Assembly (NCBI GenBank): GCA_022340465.1 | Contig: JAJDNW010000044.1 | Location: 1 to 64,000 of the forward strand | DNA length: 64,000 nt | Source of the DNA: Deltaproteobacteria bacterium | Lineage (GTDB): Bacteria > Desulfobacterota > Desulfobacteria > Desulfobacterales > B30-G6 | Direction: 5' to 3' | In this document: in pieces, positions 8,760-17,297 of the stretch | Numbering within the stretch: position 1 is the first letter of the stretch | How the letters are laid out: each line of letters starts with the position of its first letter | The notes under the pieces: generated by a model | What the model was told of the DNA's origin: nothing | Databases searched by the model: none | What the model saw: only the letters and a program-made list of their open reading frames with translations | Made by a program: the position numbers and the translations under genes

Positions 8760-9240
8760 TCCAAACCGGCTGATGCCCGCCCGGAAATGGGCGCATTGAC
8801 CGTTTATGGATGGGCAGCGGCTGTCGAAAGCGTACACGATCGCACCCGGCCCCCGTGTCCCGTAATAACACGTTGTATTCCCTGATAAAATGGCTGTCAT
8901 CAAACACACATGTCGTCGACTCGGTTCGCTGTTGTCCAAATTCTTGAAGTGGATCGAAAAAGGACAGAACGGGTCGTCCGCCTGCAAGACCTGAGGGGTA
9001 TCTGCAAGCCGCCCCGGGCGGGGCGACCGGCGCTGACGCGCGGCATCGATGGTCATTCGCTTCGCTGTTATTTGGCCTCCGGCCGTAATTTGCGCTGACG
9101 CGCGTAATTCATAGTATTTGAAAGCTTATTGCTAAAAGTGACAATAAATGACGCACGAAGTGCAAATAACACCCGAAGGGCGAATGACGGCCCAAGGCCT
9201 AATCACGAACGAAGGGTAAATGACGGCCCCAGGGCAGATG
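8760..9240. repeat. Gene-free spacer with short degenerate repeats
   Basis: This 480-bp stretch holds no convincing gene. GCGCTGACGCGCG occurs at 9030-9042 and 9092-9104, and again downstream at 11689. From about 9140 to 9237 the DNA is a chain of imperfect 17-19 bp units built on CGAAGGG and AATGACGGCCC (for example 9173-9193 and 9209-9229). The last unit runs into the tsaD start. Spacing and identity are too irregular for a CRISPR array. Confidence 0.5.
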
Positions 9241-10236
9241 ATGCTGATACTCGGTATAGAAACATCCTGCGATGAAACCGCCGCTGCGGTCGTTCAAAAC
9301 GGACATCTGATTCGCTCATCGATCGTCGCCTCTCAAATCGACGTACACCACCCGTACGGCGGTGTGGTGCCCGAGCTGGCCTCGCGCAAACACATCGAGG
9401 CCATCGTCCCCGTCGTTAAGGAAGCCCTGGACGCTGCCGGGGTCGGAGCCGGCGATATTCAAGGGGTGGCCGCAACCCGGGGGCCCGGCCTGGTCGGCTC
9501 GCTGCTGGTGGGTTTCTCCTTTGCCAAAGCCTTTGCCTTTGCCATGGGGTTGCCCTGGATCGGCGTAGATCATCTGGAAGGCCACATCAATTCGGTCTTT
9601 CTCGGCCCCGAGCCGCCGCCCTTCCCCTTTGTCGCCCTGCTCGTATCCGGCGGGCACACCGCCATCTACCATGTCACGGCCCACACCGACCCGCAGCTGC
9701 TGGGACAGACGCGCGACGACGCGGTCGGTGAAGCGTTCGACAAAGTCTCCAAAATGCTGGGGCTGGGTTATCCAGGCGGCCGGATCGTGGGTGAAATGGC
9801 CGCTCAGGGAAATCCGTCCCATGTCGTCTTAAAAAGGCCCTACCTCGACAAAGAAGCCTACGACTTCAGCTTCAGCGGCATAAAAACCGGGGTGAACCGG
9901 ATCATTCAGGCCAGGGGGCCGCTGGACCAACACCTCATCCGGGACATTGCCGCCGGCTTCCAGGAAGCCGTCGTGGACGTCCTGTCATACAAACTGCTCA
10001 ATGCCGCCCGTCGCAAAGGGTGCGATCACATGGCCATCGTGGGAGGCGTCGCCGCCAACGACCGTCTGCGCGAAAGGGTCGTGGAGGAAGCCGCCCGCAA
10101 GGGCCTCGCCGTCCACATACCGCCCCCGGACCTGTGCGGCGACAATGCCGCCATGATCGCAGCCGTCGGTTATCACTATCTTCGCCGCGGCGAGACATCG
10201 GATTTGGATTGTGACGTGTACTCTCGTAAGGTGTAA
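9241..10236 (+). CDS. tsaD: tRNA N6-threonylcarbamoyladenosine transferase
   Basis: About 332 residues, full length for TsaD/Gcp/Kae1. The N-terminus LGIETSCDETAAAVV is the family signature. HPYGGVVPELASRKH follows, and the metal-binding histidines are in DHLEGHINSV. The ASKHA phosphate loop VSGGHTAIY and FDKVSKMLGLGYPGG are present. The enzyme, with TsaB and TsaE, adds the threonylcarbamoyl group to A37 of ANN-decoding tRNAs. Two adjacent ATG codons (9238 and 9241) are possible starts, and an in-frame ATG at 9220 lies inside the upstream repeat block. I chose 9241 because the conserved fold begins there. Confidence 0.95.
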   Translation: MLILGIETSCDETAAAVVQNGHLIRSSIVASQIDVHHPYGGVVPELASRKHIEAIVPVVKEALDAAGVGAGDIQGVAATRGPGLVGSLLVGFSFAKAFAFAMGLPWIGVDHLEGHINSVFLGPEPPPFPFVALLVSGGHTAIYHVTAHTDPQLLGQTRDDAVGEAFDKVSKMLGLGYPGGRIVGEMAAQGNPSHVVLKRPYLDKEAYDFSFSGIKTGVNRIIQARGPLDQHLIRDIAAGFQEAVVDVLSYKLLNAARRKGCDHMAIVGGVAANDRLRERVVEEAARKGLAVHIPPPDLCGDNAAMIAAVGYHYLRRGETSDLDCDVYSRKV

Positions 10237-10390
10237 AGCGTGAGAGGTGAGATGTAAAACGTATGGCGCAAGGCAATATCAAAGCATCTGGCCTCTGATC
10301 CTTGGCTCCTGGTTCCTTGAACCGTATACCGTGCACAGAGAAAGCGGTCGGAGATCAGAAGTCAGAATTTTAACTTATAACCCCCGTCAT

Positions 10391-10567
10391 CCCTGCGCAG
10401 GAGGCTGTGTCGCAATCCGCTTTGGCAGGTTTAAAACCCTGCGCTACATGATCGGGCAAACAGATAGACAGAACCAAACTGTTATCAATGTAGGTCAGAT
10501 CTTTAGCCCTGAAAAATTTTCCTGGTAGCACTATTTGGTGAATAATGAAACAGCCTCCTGCGCGGGG
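10391..10567. repeat. REPIN-like element inside a larger inverted repeat
   Basis: The outer arms 10391-10408 and 10550-10567 are complementary at 17 of 18 bases (CCCTGCGCAGGAGGCTGT). Inside lie two short palindromes in opposite orientation at 10424-10447 and 10490-10511, each with GTAG at its outer 5' side when read in its own orientation. The left one pairs CAGGTTT with AAACCCTG; the right one is partly degraded. A better-preserved copy of the inner pair is at 46261-46328. The block lies in the spacer before nagZ. Confidence 0.65.
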
Positions 10568-10663
10568 ATCTATTCCTGCCGTAAGCGGGATGCTGGATCC
10601 TCGATGCTGGATGCATTGCGCAACCGGCATACAGATCCAAGCGTTGAAAAATCCGTCGATGAT

Positions 10664-11695
10664 ATGAACACAATACGAAACAACACCCCCCGCATGCCAT
10701 ACAAGGACTTCACCCCCTCTCAAAAAGCGGGTCAGCGCCTCATGGTGGGATTCGAGGGAACCCGCTTCGGCCCGGAACTGAAACACCTCATCAGCACGCT
10801 GAAGGTCGGCGGTATCATCCTCTTTGCCGAAAACATCGCCGACCCGGAACAGGTTCGAAACCTGTGCACCGCGGCCCAGCAATGCGCCGCATCCTGCGGT
10901 CAGCCGCCGCTCTTTATCGCCGTCGACCAGGAAGGCGGCAAGGTCGCCCGCCTCAGACCGCCCTTCACCGAATTTCCGGGCAACCCCCACATGAAAACCC
11001 GCAGGGACGCGGTCCATTTTGCCGACGTCACCGCCCGGGAACTGAGCTCCGTCGGCTTCAACATGAATATGGCGCCGGTTCTGGACGTGGCCCTGCCGGG
11101 CCCGGAGGGCGTTATGAAAGACCGGTCTTTCGGAGATGACCCCATCCGGGTGACCGAACTCGGCATGGCCGTCATCCGGGGGCTTCAGGCCGGAGGCGTC
11201 ATGGCCGTGGCCAAGCATTTTCCCGGCATTGGAAGAACCCGCCTGGATTCACATCTCGACCTTCCCTTTTTGGAGGCAACGCCCCGTCAACTGGAAGCAT
11301 GCGACATGCCGCCCTTCGAAGCCGCTATCCGCGAAGGAACGGCGGGCATCATGCTGTCGCACATCTGTTACCGCCGGTTGGACGAGGTATGGCCGGCCAG
11401 CCTTTCCAGAAAAATATGCGCGGAACTGCTGCGGAAAAAAATGGGCTACCGGGGCGTGGTGATGACCGACGACCTTGACATGGGGGCCGTGGCCGCCCAT
11501 TTCGACACCCCCACCACGGTTCACCGTGTGCTGCAAGCCGAGGTCGATATCGCCCTGATCTGCCACAAGGGGCCTGCCATCGAAACAGCCTTCGAGGAAA
11601 TTCTGCGCATCCACGAAGACAACCCGGACCTCGCCGCCAAAGGGATGGATGCCCTGACGCGCATAATGAAATTAAAAGATCTATACCTGCGCTGA
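10664..11695 (+). CDS. nagZ: Beta-N-acetylhexosaminidase, GH3 family (NagZ-like)
   Basis: About 343 residues from the ATG at 10664. An open frame extends upstream to 10535 but lies in repeat DNA; an ATG at 10694 is another option. GH3 landmarks: FIAVDQEGGKVARL, then AVAKHFPGIGRTRLDSHLDL with the KHFPG-G...DSH motif that supplies the catalytic His of NagZ, then VVMTDDLDMGAV with the nucleophile Asp. NagZ cleaves GlcNAc from anhydromuropeptides in cytoplasmic peptidoglycan recycling. A secreted glucosidase role is unlikely because no signal peptide is seen. MltG, another cell-wall enzyme, is the convergent neighbour. Confidence 0.88.
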   Translation: MNTIRNNTPRMPYKDFTPSQKAGQRLMVGFEGTRFGPELKHLISTLKVGGIILFAENIADPEQVRNLCTAAQQCAASCGQPPLFIAVDQEGGKVARLRPPFTEFPGNPHMKTRRDAVHFADVTARELSSVGFNMNMAPVLDVALPGPEGVMKDRSFGDDPIRVTELGMAVIRGLQAGGVMAVAKHFPGIGRTRLDSHLDLPFLEATPRQLEACDMPPFEAAIREGTAGIMLSHICYRRLDEVWPASLSRKICAELLRKKMGYRGVVMTDDLDMGAVAAHFDTPTTVHRVLQAEVDIALICHKGPAIETAFEEILRIHEDNPDLAAKGMDALTRIMKLKDLYLR

Positions 11696-11727
11696 CGCGC
11701 GGTATTTGTAGTCATTCGCTCGCGCTG

Positions 11728-12732
11728 TCAACGCCGCAATTGATACTTCCGCACCGCCTTTTCGTGCGCCGCATAGGTTTTGGAAAACTGGTGCGTGCCG
11801 TCCTTTTTGGAAACAAAGTAAAGATAGTCCGTGTCTGCGGGGTACAAAGCGGCCTCCAGGGCCCCGGCACCCGGATTGGAAATGGGCCCCAGGGGCAGGC
11901 CTTTGATTTTATACGTGTTGTAAGGGGTCCGGGTCTTGAGATCCCTGCGGGTCAGGTTGCCGTTGAAATCCTTTATGCCGTAAATCACCGTGGGGTCGCT
12001 GGCCAGGCGCATGCCCCTTCGCAGCCGGTTGTGGAAAACGGAAGAAATGAGCGGGCGCTCCGCAGGCTCGCCGGTCTCCTTTTCGATGATGGAAGCCAGA
12101 ATCACCACCTGATGAACGCTCATGTCGATTTCCCGGGCGCGCGCTTCCCACGCCGGCTTGAACACCTGCCGGAACCGCTGCACCATGGTCTGGATTATCT
12201 TTTGGGCCGAAACGCCCCTGGGGAAATGATACGTGTCCGGAAAAAGATAGCCCTCGAAGGAGCTTGCGGGAATGTCCAGCCTGTGGGCGAATTCCTCATC
12301 ATTGGCGGCCGCCGTAAAGCGCTTTTCCGATCCCAAACCGGCGGCCGGCATCATCCGGGCGATTTGCACCAGGTTCAAGCCTTCGGGGATGGTAATCCTG
12401 TAGAGCCGCACCTTTCCGCTGACAATGATGCCCAGGATCTTTTTGGGGCTATACGAAGACGACAGCCGGTATTCTCCCGCCTTGATGCGCTTGTCATCCC
12501 CCTTCAGGCGTGCGTACAGGTTGAATTTAAACGCGTCGGTGACAATGCCGCGGGCGTGCAGATCGGCGGCCGTGGCCTTCAGTCCCCGGCCCGGCGGGAT
12601 CACTACGTCTTGTTCGACACCCTCCACGCTCCCCGGCCTGGCGGCGAAATTAAGCAGGTTCAGCAAGGCGCCGCCGGCCAGTGCCACGAGGATGAGCAAT
12701 ACCACCGCGACAATGATGATCTTCTTCTGCAT
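11728..12732 (-). CDS. mltG: Endolytic murein transglycosylase
   Basis: About 334 residues. One N-terminal membrane anchor (about residues 5-25) is followed by a LysM-like region and the YceG domain. The catalytic Glu is in ASIIEKETGEPAERP. SVFHNRLRRGMRLASDPTVI and TPYNTYKIKGLPLGPISNPG are family hallmarks. MltG cuts nascent glycan strands at the outer face of the inner membrane and sets their length. The ATG at 12732 has AGGAAAGG directly upstream and is preferred over a TTG at 12744. The gene converges with nagZ across a 32-bp gap that contains part of a GCGCTGACGCGCG repeat. Confidence 0.94.
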   Translation of the reverse strand: MQKKIIIVAVVLLILVALAGGALLNLLNFAARPGSVEGVEQDVVIPPGRGLKATAADLHARGIVTDAFKFNLYARLKGDDKRIKAGEYRLSSSYSPKKILGIIVSGKVRLYRITIPEGLNLVQIARMMPAAGLGSEKRFTAAANDEEFAHRLDIPASSFEGYLFPDTYHFPRGVSAQKIIQTMVQRFRQVFKPAWEARAREIDMSVHQVVILASIIEKETGEPAERPLISSVFHNRLRRGMRLASDPTVIYGIKDFNGNLTRRDLKTRTPYNTYKIKGLPLGPISNPGAGALEAALYPADTDYLYFVSKKDGTHQFSKTYAAHEKAVRKYQLRR

Positions 12733-12970
12733 GCCTTTCCTCAAGCCCGGGCGTTTCGATGGTTACGTGTAAACCAGGATCCGAGGAGTCATATATATTG
12801 ACATTCAACGGTAAAATCAATAAGCAACGAACTGTAGACCGGTTGCCGTCGATGATCACGCACCGACGCGTGCCACAAAGCGAGAAACAGCGATTGTTTT
12901 CTTCCACGGCTCAGGACCGTACTTGCCGTTTTTAAAAGTGGTTGACCGTTTCTAACGTAAGGATTACCCC

Positions 12971-13195
12971 ATGGCGAAACCGAAACTGAAGGAACACCTC
13001 ATCAACAGGGAATGGTGCAAGGGCTGCGGTATATGCGTGCACTTCTGCCCCAAAGCGGTGCTCGAACTGGACGACCAGGACAAGGTGGTTGCCGCGAGGC
13101 CCGAAGACTGCATCTGCTGCAGACTCTGCGAGCTCAGATGCCCGGACCTGGCTATCGAAATCGTCACCGAAGAAACAACACGACCCGAGGCTTGA
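12971..13195 (+). CDS. korD: 2-oxoacid:ferredoxin oxidoreductase, delta (ferredoxin) subunit
   Basis: 74 residues with two 4Fe-4S motifs: CKGCGICVHFCP at the N-terminus and CICCRLCELRCP in the C-terminal half. It fits the small ferredoxin-like subunit of four-subunit 2-oxoacid oxidoreductases, which passes electrons from the TPP site to free ferredoxin. AAGGA precedes the ATG. The next gene, encoding the alpha subunit, starts three bases after the stop, so the four genes form a compact korDABC operon. Confidence 0.9.
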   Translation: MAKPKLKEHLINREWCKGCGICVHFCPKAVLELDDQDKVVAARPEDCICCRLCELRCPDLAIEIVTEETTRPEA

Positions 13196-13198
13196 CGC

Positions 13199-14347
13199 AT
13201 GGATAAAAACATCAGATTCATTCAGGGCAACGAGGCGTGCGTGGAGGGTGCGCTCTACGCCGGACTGGACTTTTTCGCCGGCTACCCCATCACCCCCTCC
13301 ACCGAAATAGCCGAGCATCTGTCCAGCCGGCTTCCCCGAAAGGGGGGCAAGTTTGTCCAGATGGAGGACGAAATCGCCTCCATGTGCGCCATCATCGGCG
13401 CTTCGCTGACCGGAAAAAAGGTGATGACCGCCACCAGCGGGCCCGGGTTCTCCCTCAAACAGGAGGCCCTGGGCTACGCCATCATGACGGAAATCCCCTG
13501 CATCATCGTCAACGTGCAGCGCGGCGGCCCTTCGACCGGCCTGCCCACCAGCGTGGCCCAGGGCGACGTCATGCAGGCCCGCTGGGGAACCCACGGCGAC
13601 CACGCCATCATTGCGCTCACAGCCTCCAACCACCAGGACGTGTTCGCCGTCACCGTGCAGGCCTTCAACCTGGCCGAAACCTACAGGACGCCGGTGGTGC
13701 TCCTGTTCGACGAGGTGGTCGGCCACATGCGTGAAAAGCTCGTTATCCCCGAACCCGGAGCGATTCCCCTGGTGGACAGGCTGCGGACCTCCGTGAAGGA
13801 GGGGGTGGATTACCACCCTTACCTGCCCCGGGAGGACGGCCGCCTGCCCATGTCCGATTTCGGCAGCGTCCACCGCTACAACGTGACCGGCCTGTATCAC
13901 GACATGTGGGGGTTCCCCACCACCAAGCCGGAAATTGTGCAGGGCCTCCACCGGCATCTGGTGGACAAAATCAGAAACCACGTCAACCAGATCGCCATGT
14001 TCAAAGAGTACTACCTGGAAGACGCCGAGTGTGTCCTGATCTCCTACGGGTCGTCTGCCAGGTCAGCGCTGCACGTGGTCGAATCCAGGCGCCCCAGGGG
14101 TGAACGCCTGGGGCTTCTGGAACTCCAAACCCTGTGGCCCTTCCCCTACCAGTTGATCAAAGAAAAGTGCAAAAGCGCCAAGTACATCCTGGTGGTGGAG
14201 ATGAACGCCGGCCAGATACTGCGGGCCGTGAAAAGGGCTGTCAGAAATCCCGAACGCGTGTTCCTGGCCAACCGGGTCGACGGGGTCTTCATCACCCCCA
14301 CCGACATCAGAAACATCCTCAGGATCATCATGGGAAAAGGGGCGTAA
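13199..14347 (+). CDS. korA: 2-oxoacid:ferredoxin oxidoreductase, alpha subunit
   Basis: 382 residues. GNEACVEGALYAGLDFFAGY and PITPSTEIAEHL mark the pyrimidine-binding domain of the KorA/VorB type. SGPGFSLKQEALGYA and QRGGPSTGLPTSVAQGD follow, and the C-terminal transketolase-like domain ends in GVFITPTDI. The complex oxidatively decarboxylates a 2-oxoacid to acyl-CoA, reducing ferredoxin, and is reversible in anaerobes. Subunit order and size fit 2-oxoglutarate oxidoreductase (KorDABC). Branched-chain 2-oxoacids (Vor) are an alternative, because specificity is not visible in the sequence. Confidence 0.9.
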   Translation: MDKNIRFIQGNEACVEGALYAGLDFFAGYPITPSTEIAEHLSSRLPRKGGKFVQMEDEIASMCAIIGASLTGKKVMTATSGPGFSLKQEALGYAIMTEIPCIIVNVQRGGPSTGLPTSVAQGDVMQARWGTHGDHAIIALTASNHQDVFAVTVQAFNLAETYRTPVVLLFDEVVGHMREKLVIPEPGAIPLVDRLRTSVKEGVDYHPYLPREDGRLPMSDFGSVHRYNVTGLYHDMWGFPTTKPEIVQGLHRHLVDKIRNHVNQIAMFKEYYLEDAECVLISYGSSARSALHVVESRRPRGERLGLLELQTLWPFPYQLIKEKCKSAKYILVVEMNAGQILRAVKRAVRNPERVFLANRVDGVFITPTDIRNILRIIMGKGA

Positions 14348-14351
14348 CGTT

Positions 14352-15155
14352 ATGGCCATCAAAGATTACATCCGGGAAAGATTCTTTCCGCATATGTGGT
14401 GCCCGGGCTGCGGACACGGCATCGTCATGAACAGCATGCTGCACGCCGTCGAAAAACTGGGTTTCAGTAAAAACGAAATCGTCATGGTGTCCGGCATCGG
14501 CTGTTCGTCGCGCATTTCCGGCTATGTGGATTTTCACACCCTGCACACCATTCACGGTCGGGCGCTGGCCTTTGCCACCGGAGTCAAGCTGGGGCTGCCC
14601 GAGCTCAACGTCATCGTTCCCATGGGCGACGGCGACGCCCTGGCCATCGGCGGCAACCATTTCATCCACGCCGCCCGGCGCAATATCGACATTACCGCCA
14701 TCGTCATGAACAACCGTGTTTACGGCATGACCGGCGGCCAGTTTTCGCCCCTGTCCGGCTACGGCACCAAAGCCACCACGGCCCCCCTGGGCAACATCGA
14801 CCACGGGTTCGACGTCGCTCAGCTGGCCACCGCGGCCGGGGCCTCCTTCGTGGCACGCTCCACCACCTACCACGTGCAACAGCTGTCCGACATCATCCGC
14901 AAAGCCATCCTGCACGAAGGGTTTTCGGTGGTCGAGGTGCTGACCCAGTGCCCGACCTACTTCGGCCGCAAGAACAAAATGGGCGATGCGGCGGAAATGA
15001 TGGAGTGGTTCAAAGACAACACCACCTCCATCGGCTCCAAGGCCAAAAAGGAAAACGACGCCTTGATCGAACGCGGCATCTTCGTCCAGAAGAACATCCC
15101 CGAGTACTGCGAGGAATACGATAAAATCATCGCCCACGCCATGGAGGGAAGCTGA
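14352..15155 (+). CDS. korB: 2-oxoacid:ferredoxin oxidoreductase, beta (TPP) subunit
   Basis: 267 residues. The TPP-binding motif starts at MGDGDALAIGG and ends at MNNRVYGMTGGQFSP, the GDG-NN pattern. WCPGCGHGIV near the N-terminus is the conserved Cys-rich loop of KorB/VorA, and GIGCSSR follows. The start lies four bases after korA. With korA it forms the catalytic core. The C-terminal about 70 residues (from YFGRKNKMGDAAEM) fit the KorB length and the usual tail. Confidence 0.92.
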   Translation: MAIKDYIRERFFPHMWCPGCGHGIVMNSMLHAVEKLGFSKNEIVMVSGIGCSSRISGYVDFHTLHTIHGRALAFATGVKLGLPELNVIVPMGDGDALAIGGNHFIHAARRNIDITAIVMNNRVYGMTGGQFSPLSGYGTKATTAPLGNIDHGFDVAQLATAAGASFVARSTTYHVQQLSDIIRKAILHEGFSVVEVLTQCPTYFGRKNKMGDAAEMMEWFKDNTTSIGSKAKKENDALIERGIFVQKNIPEYCEEYDKIIAHAMEGS

Positions 15156-15157
15156 TC

Positions 15158-15700
15158 ATGGAACGATGCAGACTGGTGTTTTCAGGATCCGGAGGACAAG
15201 GGGTCATCACCGCGGCCATCGTGCTCGCCGAAGCCGCCGTGCTTCATGAAGGCCTCATGGCGGTCCAGTCCCAGGCATACGGACCGGAAGCCCGGGGCGG
15301 TGCCACCCGCAGCGACATCATCATCGCCGACGAACCCATCAACTACCCCAAGGTCATTCAGCCCAACATCCTGGTGTGCCTGACCCAGGAAGCCTACAAC
15401 AAATTCTACGCCATCGTGCGCCCGGGGGGAATTCTGATCACGGACAGGCGGTACGTCAAGACGCGGCACAAGGCAGACGCCCGCCAGAAAGAGATACCCA
15501 TGTATGAGTCGGTCATGGAAAAGATCGGCAAACCGATCGTTTTTAACATCTGCATGCTGGGCACGCTGCTTTCCATTACCGAGCTGATCAAGCCTGAATC
15601 GATCATGAAGGTTCTCGAAACCCGCATACCGGCGGGCTTTCTGGACCTGAACCGGGATGCCCTGGAACTCGGTATGCAACTGGGCGAGGAATACCGGTAA
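15158..15700 (+). CDS. korC: 2-oxoacid:ferredoxin oxidoreductase, gamma subunit
   Basis: 180 residues. The N-terminal FSGSGGQGVITAAIVLAEAA is the gamma-subunit hallmark, and SYGPE-like SQAYGPEARGGATRSD binds the CoA/TPP interface in relatives. It begins two bases after korB and closes the korDABC operon. The subunit completes the alpha-beta-gamma-delta protomer and is thought to help bind CoA. The following hemW gene starts 13 bases downstream and may be co-transcribed. Confidence 0.92.
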   Translation: MERCRLVFSGSGGQGVITAAIVLAEAAVLHEGLMAVQSQAYGPEARGGATRSDIIIADEPINYPKVIQPNILVCLTQEAYNKFYAIVRPGGILITDRRYVKTRHKADARQKEIPMYESVMEKIGKPIVFNICMLGTLLSITELIKPESIMKVLETRIPAGFLDLNRDALELGMQLGEEYR

Positions 15701-15713
15701 GCGGTCCGAATCG

Positions 15714-16895
15714 ATGAATGCAGCCACTACTGCAGATGCCGGCCTCTACATCCACGTTCCTTTCTGCGTGAAAAAGTGCACCTACTGCGACTTCTATTCG
15801 GTAACCGACCTTTCGGACGTGGATGTCTTCGTGGAAGCTGTCGTGCACGAGATGCAGCTTTTGGTGGGGGAACCGCCCCTGGTTTTCGACACCCTCTATT
15901 TGGGCGGCGGAACGCCCTCTGTTCTGCCCCCCGACCAAATCGGCCACCTGGTCGAAAGGGCTCGCTATCATTTCAACTTCCGGGATGACGTCGAAATCAC
16001 CATCGAAGTCAATCCCGGTACGGCCAACCTCTCCCACCTGCGCGCGTACCGGCAGATCGGCATCAACCGCATTAACATCGGCGTCCAATCCTTTTCCGCA
16101 GACACGCTGCGTTTCCTGGGCAGGATCCACACGGCGGACGAAGCTGCCGCAGCCATAACCGCAGCGCGCCGGGCGGGCTTCGCCAATCTGGGCGTCGACC
16201 TGATCTACGGCATCCCGGCACAGACCCCGGAAGCCTGGCAAAAAGACCTCGAGCGGGCCGCCGCTTTTACCCCCGAGCACCTCTCCTGCTACACCCTGAC
16301 CTACGAAGAGGGAACGCCCCTGTGGCACCGCAAAGCGAGGGGGGAAGTCGATCCCCTCGACGAGAACATGGTCGGCGATCTTTTCGCGGCCACCCAGGCG
16401 TTTCTGGATAGACACGGCTACGAGCAGTACGAAGTTTCCAATTTTGCCAAGCGGATGCCGGCGCCGCATCAACCCGGGAGTCGGGTTTCCCGGCGTTCGC
16501 GGCACAACATGAAATACTGGTCGGGAGCACCCTACATCGGCCTGGGCCCCTCGGCCCATTCGTTCACCCCCCCTTGCAGGCGTTGGAACGTCACCGATCT
16601 TAAGGACTACATCGCCCGCCTCAGGAACGGCGAACCACCCGTCGAAGCAAGCGAAACCCTGACCCGTGAGCAGCGCCTCACGGAAACCTTGTACCTGTCG
16701 CTGCGAACGGTCGAAGGCATCGACGTGCCCTTCCTGGAGCAAACCTTTGGACTGGATTTTCACGACCTTTACGGTAAGATTGTCGATGATCTGACGGAAC
16801 AGGGGATGATTGCGTTGACAGGCGCACGCTGTGCGCTCACACCAAAGGGCCTGCGTTTTCTGGACGGGATCGCCGCCCTGTTTGTCGGCCAATAA
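15714..16895 (+). CDS. hemW: Heme chaperone HemW (radical SAM, HemN-like)
   Basis: About 393 residues. The radical-SAM cluster motif is CVKKCTYCDF, and the next glycine-rich segment is YLGGGTPSVLP. GVQSFSADTLRFLGRIH and VDLIYGIPAQTPE are typical of the HemW branch, which lacks the extra Cys of true HemN coproporphyrinogen oxidases. HemW binds heme and delivers it to respiratory enzymes. The ATG at 15714 is preferred because upstream in-frame sequence overlaps the end of korC. The last codons run into a perfect 11-bp hairpin (16892-16916). Confidence 0.88.
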   Translation: MNAATTADAGLYIHVPFCVKKCTYCDFYSVTDLSDVDVFVEAVVHEMQLLVGEPPLVFDTLYLGGGTPSVLPPDQIGHLVERARYHFNFRDDVEITIEVNPGTANLSHLRAYRQIGINRINIGVQSFSADTLRFLGRIHTADEAAAAITAARRAGFANLGVDLIYGIPAQTPEAWQKDLERAAAFTPEHLSCYTLTYEEGTPLWHRKARGEVDPLDENMVGDLFAATQAFLDRHGYEQYEVSNFAKRMPAPHQPGSRVSRRSRHNMKYWSGAPYIGLGPSAHSFTPPCRRWNVTDLKDYIARLRNGEPPVEASETLTREQRLTETLYLSLRTVEGIDVPFLEQTFGLDFHDLYGKIVDDLTEQGMIALTGARCALTPKGLRFLDGIAALFVGQ

Positions 16896-16916
16896 AATCG
16901 TGTACCACGATTTTAT
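16892..16916 (+). terminator. Hairpin overlapping the hemW stop codon
   Basis: ATAAAATCGTG, loop TAC, CACGATTTTAT: a perfect 11-bp stem that includes the TAA stop at 16893-16895. No long T tract follows, so it may protect the mRNA 3' end or act as a weak terminator. Confidence 0.5.
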
Positions 16917-16960
16917 GAAACGCGACTACGTCGCTCCTATGTGAAAAACCAAAAGATCCA

Positions 16961-17093
16961 GAGATCAGAGGCCAGAGATCAGAGGTCAGAGATCGGAGAT
17001 CGGAGATCAGGGTCGGAAGCCTGAAGCAAGGGCAATCTAACCACCCCGGTGAAACTAAAGAAACGTCAGATTTCACTGGGCAAACAAAAAACG
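16961..17093 (+). repeat. Composite intergenic repeat, copy 1
   Basis: A tandem of GATCAGAGGTCAGA-like units is followed by GGAAGCCTGAAGCAAGGGCA, ATCTAACC and a GTGAAAC/TTTCAC hairpin. Related copies are at 33069-33129, 53091-53200, 61236-61318 and 61466-61530. It lies in the 402-bp spacer between the convergent hemW and gspB, which holds no gene. The rest of the spacer (about 17210-17297) has GTGAGA/GTGAAA repeats. Confidence 0.6.
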
Positions 17094-17297
17094 TTCACCC
17101 CGTTAAATAAGATTTGATCCGCCTTTGTAGATACATTCTACCACGAAAGGTCTTCTATTGTTGGTTGCGTCCACCTTCCCTTTTTTATGCTGATCAAATC
17201 TTTGCTTGAGATCGCCTTGCGCCTTATGCCCTGGGCCATACGTCTCACGTCTCACTTTTCACGGTTCAAGGTGTACGTTTCACTTCTCACGCACGGT

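Noticed and set aside
8052-9056. A long minus-strand frame opposite purM
   Set aside because: It is a shadow of the purM coding strand and has no motif support.
9140-9237. Possible CRISPR-like array before tsaD
   Set aside because: Units are 17-19 bp, imperfect and without distinct spacers, and no cas genes are present.
10535-10663. Upstream extension of the nagZ frame
   Set aside because: This part is translated repeat DNA (outer arm of the 10391-10567 element), not family sequence.
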